Assembly: GCA_009779265.1 (NCBI GenBank)
Contig: WREP01000010.1
Coordinates: forward strand, 1-64,000
Length of the DNA: 64,000 nt
Origin: Betaproteobacteria bacterium
GTDB taxonomy: Bacteria > Pseudomonadota > Gammaproteobacteria > Burkholderiales > Rhodocyclaceae
Direction of reading: 5' to 3'
Positions 31,004 to 39,303 of the stretch are shown here, in pieces. Positions within the stretch are counted from its first letter, which is position 1. Each line of letters begins with the position of its first letter. The translations under genes were made by a program, and so were the position numbers. Below the pieces are notes generated by a model. That model searched no databases. It was not told where the DNA came from and saw nothing but the letters and a program-made list of their open reading frames with translations.

Positions 31004-34000
31004 ATGAAACCCACGGACACCAGCGAAAAGGCTCTGGAACAGTTGATTGCGCGCCATCTGACGGGCATTGGCGAGCATCCGCCCGTTGCCGCGAATGGTG
31101 CGCAGGAGCCTGAGACTATCTACCCGCCGGGCGATTATGTGCTGGGCCGTGCGTCGGACTACAACCGTGACGTGGCGCTGGACACCGTGCAACTGCTGGC
31201 CTTTTTGCAGGCCACGCAGCCGAAGGTGGTGGAAACGCTGAAACTGGCTGTCGAAGGCATTGAGCGCACGCAGTTTTTGCACCGGTTGCAGGGCGAGATC
31301 ACCAAGCGCGGCGTGGTCGATGTACTGCGCAAGGGGGTGAGCCATCAGGCTGCCAAGGTCGATCTGTACAAATTTCTGCCCACGCCGGGCAATACCGCTG
31401 CCGCCGAAGCCTTTGGCAAGAACATCTTCAGCGTCACGCGGCAGGTGCGCTACAGCAACGACTCCGGCAATGAACTGGATCTGGTGATCTTCATCAACGG
31501 CCTGCCGGTATTTACCTTCGAGTTGAAGAACTCGCTGACCAAGCAGACGACTGCCGATGCCATCGCCCAGTACCAGACCACGCGCGACCCGAAAGAACTC
31601 CTGTTCCAGTTGGGGCGGTGCATCGCGCACTTCGCGCTCGACGACGCCGAGGTGGGTTTTTGCACCGAGTTGAAGGGCAAGGCTTCGTGGTTTCTGCCGT
31701 TCAACCGTGGCTGGAACAGTGGCGCGGGCAACCCGCCCAACCCGCATGGCCTGAAAACCGACTACCTGTGGAAAGAAGTTTTGCTGAAGGAGTCGCTGGC
31801 CAATATCGTCGAGAATTTCGCGCAGATGGTGGATGAAGAGGGAGCCGATGCCGCTGGCAAGAAAAAGAAAAAACGCAAGCAGATATTCCCGCGCTTTCAC
31901 CAGTTGCGCACTGTGCGCGCCTTGCTGCGCCGCACCCGTGAGGATGGCGTCGGCAAGCGTTACCTGATCCAGCATTCGGCGGGCAGTGGCAAGAGCAATA
32001 CCATCGCGTGGTTGGCGCACCAGTTGGTGGAGTTGCGCACTGCCGCCGATCCGATGGTGGCGCAATTCGATTCCATCATCGTCATTACCGACCGGCGCGC
32101 GCTGGATACGCAGATTCACAAAACCATCAAGGGCTACGACCATGTAGCCTCAATCCTCGGCCATTCGGACAATGCGGAAGAACTGCGAAAATTCCTGCAC
32201 GCGGGTCGCAAGATCATCGTCACCACGGTGCAGAAATTTCCCTTCATCCTCGATGAATTGGGCGACCTGTCGGGCAAGAAATTCGCGCTGCTGATCGACG
32301 AAGCGCATTCCAGCCAGGGCGGCAAGACCACGGGAGAAATGCACCGTGTTCTCGGCGGCGAAGAAGCCTTCGAGGAAGACGCCACGCAAGATGCGGTGAA
32401 CGCCGAAATCGAAAAACGCATCGCCTCGCGGCGGATGCTCTCCAACGCCAGCTACTTCGCCTTCACCGCCACACCCAAGAATAAGACGCTGGAACTGTTC
32501 GGCGAAAAAACCGTGGTTGGCGACAAAGCGCAATTCCGCTCGCCGGAAGAACTCACCTATACCACCAAGCAGGCGATACATGAAGGCTTCATCCTCGACG
32601 TGATCGCCCACTACACCACGGTGGACAGCTTCTATCGCGTCGCCAAGACGGTGGCTGACGACCCGGCTTTCGACAGGGCGCGGGCGCTCAAGAAAATTCG
32701 TCACTACGTCGAATCGCACGACAAAGCCATCCACCGCAAGGCCGAAATCATGGTCGATCACTTCATTGAGCAGGTGATCGGCGCCCGGAAGATCGGCGGC
32801 AAGGCGCGGGCCATGATCGTGTGCAACGGCATCGCGCGGGCCATCGACTACTGGCGCGAGGTGTCGGATTACCTTGCCCGGAGCAAAAGCCCGTACAAGG
32901 CCATCGTCGCCTATTCCGGCGAGTTCGAGATCGGCAGCATGAAAAAGACCGAAGCCGATCTCAACGATTTCCCGAGCAAAGACATCCCCGACAACCTCAG
33001 GCAAGACCCGTATCGCTTCCTGATTGTCGCCAACAAGTTTGTCACCGGCTTCGACGAGCCGCTGCTGCACACGATGTACGTAGACAAGCCGCTGGCCGGC
33101 GTGCAGGCAGTGCAGACGCTGTCGCGCCTGAACCGCGCGCATCCGCAAAAGCACGATACCTTCGTGCTGGATTTTGCCGACAACGCCGAGGCGGTGAAAA
33201 AGGCGTTTCAGGATTACTACCGCGCCACCATCCAGACGGGCGAAACCGACGCCAACAAACTGCACGACCTCAAGGCTGAACTCGACGGTCAGCAGGTATA
33301 TGGCTGGCAACAGGTGGAAGACCTCGTGACGCTGTACCTGAGCGGCGCCGAGCGCGACAAGCTCGACCCGATCCTCGATGCGTGCGTGGAGGAATACAGG
33401 GACAAGCTCGACGAAGATGGTCAGGTGGCCTTCAAGGGCAGCGCCAAGGCGTTCGCGCGCAGCTACGGTTTTCTCGCCGCGATCTTGGGTTATGGGCATC
33501 CGGCGTGGGAAAAGCTGTCGATCTTCCTGAACTTCCTGATTCCGAAACTGCCCGCGCCGAAGGAAGAAGACCTCTCCAAAGGCGTGCTGGAAGCCATCGA
33601 CATGGACAGCTACCGCGTGGAAGCGCAGGCGGCGCTCAAAATGGCGATGGACGATGCCGACGCCACGGTCGAACCCGTCCCGCCCGGCGGTGGCGGCGGC
33701 ATGGGCGAGCCGGAGATAGACAAACTTTCGAACATCATCAAGGCGTTCAACGATCTGTTCGGCAATATCGAATGGAAAGACGCCGACAAGATCGGCAAGG
33801 TCATCGCCGAGGAAATTCCGGCGCGCGTGGCGCGGGACAAGGCTTATCAGAATGCGCAGGCCAATTCGGACCGGCAGAACGCCAAGCTGGAACACGACAA
33901 GGCGCTCAACCGCGTGGTGCTGGAATTGCTCTCCGATCATACGGAGCTATTCAAGCAGTTCAGCGACAACCAGAATTTCAAGCGGTGGTTGACGGATGTG

Positions 34001-34063
34001 GTGTTTGATGCGACGTATCAGACGGGAATGAAATCGCCTGAGCCGCTGCGGATAGGAGCTTGA
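31004..34063 (+). CDS. hsdR: type I restriction enzyme, R subunit
   Basis: A 1019-residue HsdR. The nuclease domain has LDLVIFINGLPVFTFELK near residues 157-175 (D...ExK core). The translocase has Walker A QHSAGSGKSNTIAWLAHQ near residue 325 and DEAH in LLIDEAHSSQGG near residue 430. ATG 31004 has the ribosome binding site AAGGGAGGCGACGC. It begins a rightward hsdR-hsdM-hsdS-rhuM run placed between the leftward prfB and recJ genes. Confidence 0.96.
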   Translation: MKPTDTSEKALEQLIARHLTGIGEHPPVAANGAQEPETIYPPGDYVLGRASDYNRDVALDTVQLLAFLQATQPKVVETLKLAVEGIERTQFLHRLQGEITKRGVVDVLRKGVSHQAAKVDLYKFLPTPGNTAAAEAFGKNIFSVTRQVRYSNDSGNELDLVIFINGLPVFTFELKNSLTKQTTADAIAQYQTTRDPKELLFQLGRCIAHFALDDAEVGFCTELKGKASWFLPFNRGWNSGAGNPPNPHGLKTDYLWKEVLLKESLANIVENFAQMVDEEGADAAGKKKKKRKQIFPRFHQLRTVRALLRRTREDGVGKRYLIQHSAGSGKSNTIAWLAHQLVELRTAADPMVAQFDSIIVITDRRALDTQIHKTIKGYDHVASILGHSDNAEELRKFLHAGRKIIVTTVQKFPFILDELGDLSGKKFALLIDEAHSSQGGKTTGEMHRVLGGEEAFEEDATQDAVNAEIEKRIASRRMLSNASYFAFTATPKNKTLELFGEKTVVGDKAQFRSPEELTYTTKQAIHEGFILDVIAHYTTVDSFYRVAKTVADDPAFDRARALKKIRHYVESHDKAIHRKAEIMVDHFIEQVIGARKIGGKARAMIVCNGIARAIDYWREVSDYLARSKSPYKAIVAYSGEFEIGSMKKTEADLNDFPSKDIPDNLRQDPYRFLIVANKFVTGFDEPLLHTMYVDKPLAGVQAVQTLSRLNRAHPQKHDTFVLDFADNAEAVKKAFQDYYRATIQTGETDANKLHDLKAELDGQQVYGWQQVEDLVTLYLSGAERDKLDPILDACVEEYRDKLDEDGQVAFKGSAKAFARSYGFLAAILGYGHPAWEKLSIFLNFLIPKLPAPKEEDLSKGVLEAIDMDSYRVEAQAALKMAMDDADATVEPVPPGGGGGMGEPEIDKLSNIIKAFNDLFGNIEWKDADKIGKVIAEEIPARVARDKAYQNAQANSDRQNAKLEHDKALNRVVLELLSDHTELFKQFSDNQNFKRWLTDVVFDATYQTGMKSPEPLRIGA

Positions 34064-34092
34064 TGCTGGAGAGCCAAGAAAGCACCAATGCA

Positions 34093-34115
34093 GGGGCGGG
34101 TTTCAAACCCGCCCC
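34093..34115. repeat. palindrome between hsdR and hsdM
   Basis: GGGGCGGGTTT and AAACCCGCCCC flank a single C, a perfect hairpin 30 bases after the hsdR stop. It may uncouple hsdR from hsdM or be one of the dispersed palindromes of this genome. Confidence 0.75.
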
Positions 34116-34150
34116 CGGCTGAATCAAGACGACAGATAGAGAACCCCCCC

Positions 34151-36604
34151 ATGCCCCCCAAATCCCAAGACCAATCCCAAATCAAATGGATCGCCGACTT
34201 CATCTGGAACATTGCCGATGATCGTCTGCGCGATGTGTATGTGCGTGGCAAGTACCGCGATGTGATCCTGCCGTTTACCGTGCTGCGGCGGCTCGATGCC
34301 GTGCTGGAATCCACCAAGCAGGCCGTGCTGGAGCAAAAGAAGTTTCTCGACGCGCACAGGATCGCCGAGCAGGATGGCGCATTGCGCATGGCGGCGAAGC
34401 AGGCTTTCTACAATGTCTCCGAATTCACCCTTGCCAAGCTGAAATCCAGCGCCGTCGGGCAGCGCCTGCGCGAAGACTTCATCGCCTACCTCGACGGCTT
34501 CTCGCCCAACGTGCAGGAAATTCTCGCCAGGTTCAATTTTCACAACCAGATACAGAAGCTCGTCGATGCCCACGTTCTCGGCTACCTGATCGAAGACTTT
34601 CTCGATCCTGAAATCAACCTCTCGCCGCTGCCGGTCAAGGATGCCGACGGGCGCGTCAAGCTCCCCGCGCTCGACAACCACGGCATGGGCACCGTGTTCG
34701 AGGAACTGATTCGCCGTTTCAACGAAGAAAACAACGAAGAAGCGGGCGAGCACTTCACCCCGCGCGACGTGGTCAAGCTCATGGCCAAGCTCCTGTTCCT
34801 GCCCGTGGCCGAGCGCATCGAATCCAGCACCTATTCGCTCTACGACGGCTCCTGCGGCACCGGCGGCATGCTGACCGTGGCGGAAGAATCCTTGCAGGAA
34901 CTGGCCGAAGCGCACGGCAAGGAAGTCTCCATCCACCTCTTCGGGCAGGAAATCAGCGACGAAACCTACGCCATTTGCAAGGCCGATCTGCTGCTCAAAG
35001 GCGAGGGTGCGGAAGCCGAAAACATCGTCGGCGGCGCGGATAAATCCACGCTCTCCGCCGACCAGTTCCGCGCGCGTGATTTCGACTTCATGATTTCAAA
35101 TCCGCCCTACGGCAAGAGCTGGAAAACCGATCTGGATCGCATGGGCGGCAAAATGGGATTCAGCGACCCGCGTTTCATCGTCAACCACGGCGGAGATCCG
35201 GAATTCAAGCTCATCACTCGCTCAAGCGACGGGCAGTTGATGTTTCAGGTCAACAAGCTGTCGAAGATGAAGCACAACACCGCGCTTGGCAGCCGCATTG
35301 CCCTTGTCCACAACGGCTCGGCGTTGTTCACCGGCGACGCGGGGCAGGGCGAAAGCAACATCCGCCGCTGGGTGCTGGAAAATGACTGGCTGGAAGCCAT
35401 CATCGCCCTGCCGCTCAACATCTTCTACAACACCGGCATCGCCACCTACATCTGGGTGCTGGCCAACAAGAAGGCCGAACATCGCAAGGGCAAGGTGCAG
35501 TTGATCGACGCCAGCCAATGGTTCGCGCCGCTGCGGCGCAACCTCGGCAAAAAGAATTGCGAACTGGCCGACACCAACATCCAGCGCATCCTCGACCTCT
35601 ATCTCCCCTCTCCCCTTGTGGGAGAGGGGCCGGGGGAGAGGGGGCAACATAGCGAGGCGCCCGAATCCAAATGGTTCGACACGCAGGACTTCGGCTACTG
35701 GAAGATCACTGTCGAGCGCCCAAAGCGCCTGAAAAGCCAGCTGAAAACCAGCGCCATCGAAACCCTGCGCTTTGCCAGCGGCGACGAGGCGCTGCGCGCT
35801 GAAATCCACGCTCGGTATGGCGACAGGCTCTACACCGACTTCGCCAGACTGAAAGCTGAAATCGAAGCATGGTTGAAAGGCGATGATGACGAGGGCAGCG
35901 ACGACGAAGACAACGCGCCCGCCCAAAAGGCCATACCCGAAAAGCGCCGCAAGAAACTGCTCGATGCTGCAACGTGGCTACGCGACAAGGCATTGCTCGA
36001 TCTCGCGTTGCTGGCGCAGAAAGAACTCGGCGACGCCGTGTTCGACGACCACAACGTATTCCGCGAAAAGTTCGACGCGGCCATGAAGATGCACGACGAG
36101 AAGCCCAGTGCAGCGGACAAAAAAGCCATCTTCAAGGCCGTGAGCTGGCGCGACGAGACTGCGCCGCCAGTTATCGCCAAACGCACCCGGATGGGAAAAA
36201 ACGAAGTCTTCGAGCCGGGCTTTACCAAGGGCGCGCGTTTGGAAATCGTGGACGGAAAAACCATCGTGCATAAATTGACGGCCTTCGATGGCGTGTATCT
36301 GGAAGCCGTGGGCAAGGATCGTTTCAAGCTTGAATATGAACCCGACAGCGAACTACGCGACACCGAGCAGGTGCCGCTGAAAGAACCCGGCGGCATCGAC
36401 GCCTTCTTCGAGCGCGAAGTGCTGCCGCACGCGCCCGATGCATGGATCGACGGCGAAAAAACGCAGATTGGCTACGAAATCTCGTTTGCCCGCTACTTCT
36501 ACCAGCCCGCGCCGCTGCGTTCGCTAGAGGAAATCCGCGCCGACATTCTGAAGCTGGAGCAACAGACCGAAGGTCTACTGCACAAAATAGTGGGGGCGGC
36601 GTAA
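34151..36604 (+). CDS. hsdM: type I DNA methyltransferase, M subunit
   Basis: An 817-residue HsdM that methylates adenine with AdoMet and forms the core of the restriction complex. It has the N-terminal helical domain (IKWIADFIWNIADDRLRDV), the AdoMet motif DGSCGTGGMLTVAEES near residue 237, and the catalytic NPPYGKSW near residue 317. ATG 34151 is taken because upstream codons run through the palindrome. Residues about 485-500 (LPSPLVGEGPGERGQHSE) are encoded by a dispersed hairpin repeat inserted in frame. The protein is longer than a typical HsdM, and the C-terminal third is rich in charged residues. The stop overlaps hsdS. Confidence 0.95.
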   Translation: MPPKSQDQSQIKWIADFIWNIADDRLRDVYVRGKYRDVILPFTVLRRLDAVLESTKQAVLEQKKFLDAHRIAEQDGALRMAAKQAFYNVSEFTLAKLKSSAVGQRLREDFIAYLDGFSPNVQEILARFNFHNQIQKLVDAHVLGYLIEDFLDPEINLSPLPVKDADGRVKLPALDNHGMGTVFEELIRRFNEENNEEAGEHFTPRDVVKLMAKLLFLPVAERIESSTYSLYDGSCGTGGMLTVAEESLQELAEAHGKEVSIHLFGQEISDETYAICKADLLLKGEGAEAENIVGGADKSTLSADQFRARDFDFMISNPPYGKSWKTDLDRMGGKMGFSDPRFIVNHGGDPEFKLITRSSDGQLMFQVNKLSKMKHNTALGSRIALVHNGSALFTGDAGQGESNIRRWVLENDWLEAIIALPLNIFYNTGIATYIWVLANKKAEHRKGKVQLIDASQWFAPLRRNLGKKNCELADTNIQRILDLYLPSPLVGEGPGERGQHSEAPESKWFDTQDFGYWKITVERPKRLKSQLKTSAIETLRFASGDEALRAEIHARYGDRLYTDFARLKAEIEAWLKGDDDEGSDDEDNAPAQKAIPEKRRKKLLDAATWLRDKALLDLALLAQKELGDAVFDDHNVFREKFDAAMKMHDEKPSAADKKAIFKAVSWRDETAPPVIAKRTRMGKNEVFEPGFTKGARLEIVDGKTIVHKLTAFDGVYLEAVGKDRFKLEYEPDSELRDTEQVPLKEPGGIDAFFEREVLPHAPDAWIDGEKTQIGYEISFARYFYQPAPLRSLEEIRADILKLEQQTEGLLHKIVGAA
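35605..35644. repeat. GC-rich dispersed palindrome inside hsdM
   Basis: CCCCTCTCCC (35605-35614) and GGGAGAGGGG (35620-35629) form a perfect 10-bp stem, followed by CCGGGGGAGAGGGG. The same kind of sequence occurs in gaps near 41.0, 60.6 and 62.8 kb. Confidence 0.8.
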
Positions 36605-37932
36605 TGGCGGCGGCGTATCCGAACTATAGAACAGCACGAATGCGCTGGCTGCCGCTTGTGCCTGAACATTGGAACGAGCAGCGCGCCAAGACTTTTTTCC
36701 GCGAGGTGGACGAACGCTCGAAAACCGGGCAGGAAGAATTACTGTCTGTTTCGCACTTAACAGGCATCACGCCGCGTAGCCAAAAGAACGTGACCATGTT
36801 CAAGGCGGCAAGCTACATCGGCTCGAAGCTGTGCCGCCCTGGTGACATTGTGGTGAACACCTTGTGGGCGTGGATGGCTGCGTTGGGCACGAGCAGGCAC
36901 ACAGGTATCATCAGTCCGGCCTATGGTGTGTATCGCCCGCACAATGCCGACAACTTCAACCCGACCTATCTCGACTATCTGTTACGTACCCGTGCCTACG
37001 TTGCTGAATACACCGGGCGTTCGACCGGCATCCGTTCTTCGCGGCTGCGTCTGTATCCGAATCAGTTTCTCGACATTGCGCTGCTGCAACCACCGCGCCC
37101 CGAACAAGACCAGATCGTCGCCTACTTGCGTGCACAGGATGCGCACATCGCCCGCTTCATCAAGGCCAAGCGCGAGTTGATTGGGTTGCTAACCGAACAG
37201 AAACTGCGCATCATCGACCACGCCGTCACGCGCGGCCTCGATGCGTCGGTCAAGCTCAAGTCATCCGGCGTCGAATGGCTGGGCGAGGTGCCGGAGCATT
37301 GGGAAGTTATTCCCTTGCGGCGTGTTCTTCGCGTTAAAAGCGGCGATATGATCCATGCCTCTGAAGAGACCGAGATCGGCTATCCCATTTATGGTGGAAA
37401 TGGTCGCCGAGGATTCACTAAGAAATCGAATTGCGAAGGCCCGATGCTCTTGATTGGACGGGTTGGCGCCAAGTGCGGTTGCATACATCGTGTCGACGGG
37501 AAATTCTGGGCATCCGAGCATGCTCTACGAGTGATTCCGTTGCGCAAGATTGATCTTGGTTTCTTTGAACATCTACTGCGATGGATCGACTTCAATCGTT
37601 ATGCAATCAGAACTGCACAGCCGTTGCTCAACTCGACGATTGTTCGCTCTCAACTTTGCGCCATCCCTCAGGTAGAAGAGCAGCAAGCCATCTGCCGCTG
37701 GATCACCGCCGAATGCCAACCACTCGACGAAGCCATCGCCCGCGCCAACGACGAAATCACCCTCATCCGCGAATACCGCGACCGCCTGATCGCTGATGCC
37801 GTGACCGGGCAAGTGGACGTGCGCGGCTGGCAACCCGGCCCGGACGATGCCGTCAGCGACACCGACCTCGCCGCGCTGGGCGACGATGACGCCGAACCCG
37901 CCGATGAGGAGGATGCCGATGGCGACGAGTAA
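36604..37932 (+). CDS. hsdS: type I restriction-modification specificity subunit
   Basis: A 442-residue HsdS with two target-recognition domains, each introduced by the usual phrase: RWLPLVPEHWNEQRAK near residue 13 and VEWLGEVPEHWEVIPLRR near residue 222, and each followed by a helical spacer (PRPEQDQIVAYLRAQDAHI, and VEEQQAICRWITAECQPLD). It sets the DNA sequence recognised. ATG 36604 overlaps the hsdM stop (TAATG). The second recognition domain is less GC-rich than its surroundings, as expected for exchangeable modules. Confidence 0.94.
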   Translation: MAAAYPNYRTARMRWLPLVPEHWNEQRAKTFFREVDERSKTGQEELLSVSHLTGITPRSQKNVTMFKAASYIGSKLCRPGDIVVNTLWAWMAALGTSRHTGIISPAYGVYRPHNADNFNPTYLDYLLRTRAYVAEYTGRSTGIRSSRLRLYPNQFLDIALLQPPRPEQDQIVAYLRAQDAHIARFIKAKRELIGLLTEQKLRIIDHAVTRGLDASVKLKSSGVEWLGEVPEHWEVIPLRRVLRVKSGDMIHASEETEIGYPIYGGNGRRGFTKKSNCEGPMLLIGRVGAKCGCIHRVDGKFWASEHALRVIPLRKIDLGFFEHLLRWIDFNRYAIRTAQPLLNSTIVRSQLCAIPQVEEQQAICRWITAECQPLDEAIARANDEITLIREYRDRLIADAVTGQVDVRGWQPGPDDAVSDTDLAALGDDDAEPADEEDADGDE

Positions 37933-39037
37933 ACCGGCCCCAACGGGTCGCCAGGTTGTCGAACAGGCTGCCGGGCAAGGCGAATTCCTGCTTTACCAGA
38001 CCGAGGACGCCAAGGCGCGCATCCAGATCCGGCTGGAAGGCGGATCGATCTGGCTGACGCAGCAGCAACTGGCCGATCTGTACCAAAGCTCGCCGCAAAA
38101 CATCACCCAGCACATTCGCGCCATCTACGGGGCCGGGGAGTTGCTGGAAGCGGCAACTTGTAAGCCGTACTTACAAGTTCGAGAGGAGCGTGGCCGGCAG
38201 GTCAGCCGCAGCCTCAAGTCCTACAACCTGGACATGGTGCTCGCCATTGGCTACCGGGTGAAGTCGCACCGGGGAACGCAATTCCGCCAGTGGGCCACGG
38301 AGCATTTGAAAAGCTATTTGTCCAAGGGTTTCCTGCTGGACGATGAACGCTTCAAGGCGGGCCAGGACGGCACTTATTTCGAGGAACTGCTGGCGCGTAT
38401 CCGCGACATCCGTTCTTCGGAAAAGGTGTTCTGGCGCAAGGTGCTCGACATTTACGCCACCAGCATTGATTACGAACCCAACACGGAAATTTCCCGGCAA
38501 TTCTTTGCGACCGTGCAAAACAAGATGCACTGGGCCGCACACGGCCATACCGCTGCCGAATTGATCGCGCTGCGCGCCGACGCCGATGTTCCGAACATGG
38601 GATTGACCAATTGGCCCGCTGCCTCAAAAGGCGGACCAGTACGCAAGGCCGATGTGAGTATCGCCAAGAATTATTTGAACGAGAGCGAGCTGGAAACGCT
38701 CAACCGTATCGTCACCGCTTATATCGAAGTCGCCGAATTGCAGGCCCAGGCACGGCAGCCGATGACAATGCGCGATTGGGCTGCGGAGTTGGACAACTTC
38801 TTGCGCATGACGCGCAAGGATATTTTGACCAACGCAGGCAAGGTGTCGGCGGAAGTTGCGCAAGCCAAGGCGGAAGCGGCATATCTGACATATCAACAAA
38901 GGGCGTTGGCTGTGCCTTCGCGGGTTGAACAGGATTTCGAGGCGGCCATCGCGCAGCCGGTGAAGCAAGTCGAGAAACGCAGAAAAACCCTGCCAAGAAC
39001 GGGCGCCGCAGGGCAAGTGAAGAAGCGGAAGCCATGA
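37919..39037 (+). CDS. rhuM: RhuM-family protein
   Basis: A 372-residue member of the RhuM (virulence protein) family. It begins with a Fic/DOC-like associated N-terminal DNA-binding segment: WLTQQQLADLYQSSPQNITQHI near residue 48, then SYNLDMVLAIGYRVKSHRGTQFRQWAT. RhuM genes are frequent passengers of type I restriction operons, and the biochemical role is unknown. It overlaps the end of hsdS by 14 bases with GAGGAGGATGCCG before the ATG. Confidence 0.9.
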   Translation: MATSKPAPTGRQVVEQAAGQGEFLLYQTEDAKARIQIRLEGGSIWLTQQQLADLYQSSPQNITQHIRAIYGAGELLEAATCKPYLQVREERGRQVSRSLKSYNLDMVLAIGYRVKSHRGTQFRQWATEHLKSYLSKGFLLDDERFKAGQDGTYFEELLARIRDIRSSEKVFWRKVLDIYATSIDYEPNTEISRQFFATVQNKMHWAAHGHTAAELIALRADADVPNMGLTNWPAASKGGPVRKADVSIAKNYLNESELETLNRIVTAYIEVAELQAQARQPMTMRDWAAELDNFLRMTRKDILTNAGKVSAEVAQAKAEAAYLTYQQRALAVPSRVEQDFEAAIAQPVKQVEKRRKTLPRTGAAGQVKKRKP

Positions 39038-39097
39038 TGGTGATGCACAAAACTCCAACCGCCGGTTGGAGAAATTGGCAGCTTTCGCCCGAAGTGA

Positions 39098-39303
39098 GCC
39101 GCGCTCTACGATGTGTCCGTGCCTGCCATTAGCCAGCACTTGAAGCGCATCTTTACCGACCGGGAATTGGAACCGGAGGCAGCCATTAAGAAATACTTAA
39201 TAGTTCAGAGCGAGAGCAGTAGAACCGTTCAGCGCGAGGTGAAGCACGACAGTCTGCAAGCCATCGTCGTCGTCGGCTTCAAGGTCAATAATGCGCGGGC
39301 GGC
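39098..39303 (+). pseudogene. truncated second rhuM copy
   Basis: The frame AALYDVSVPAISQHLKRIF then IKKYLIVQSESSRTVQREV and VVVGFKVNNARA matches the N-terminal half of RhuM proteins but is only moderately like the intact copy just upstream. The start is missing, and the reading is cut at 39303, exactly where the recJ stop begins. It marks the right end of the restriction island. Confidence 0.8.
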
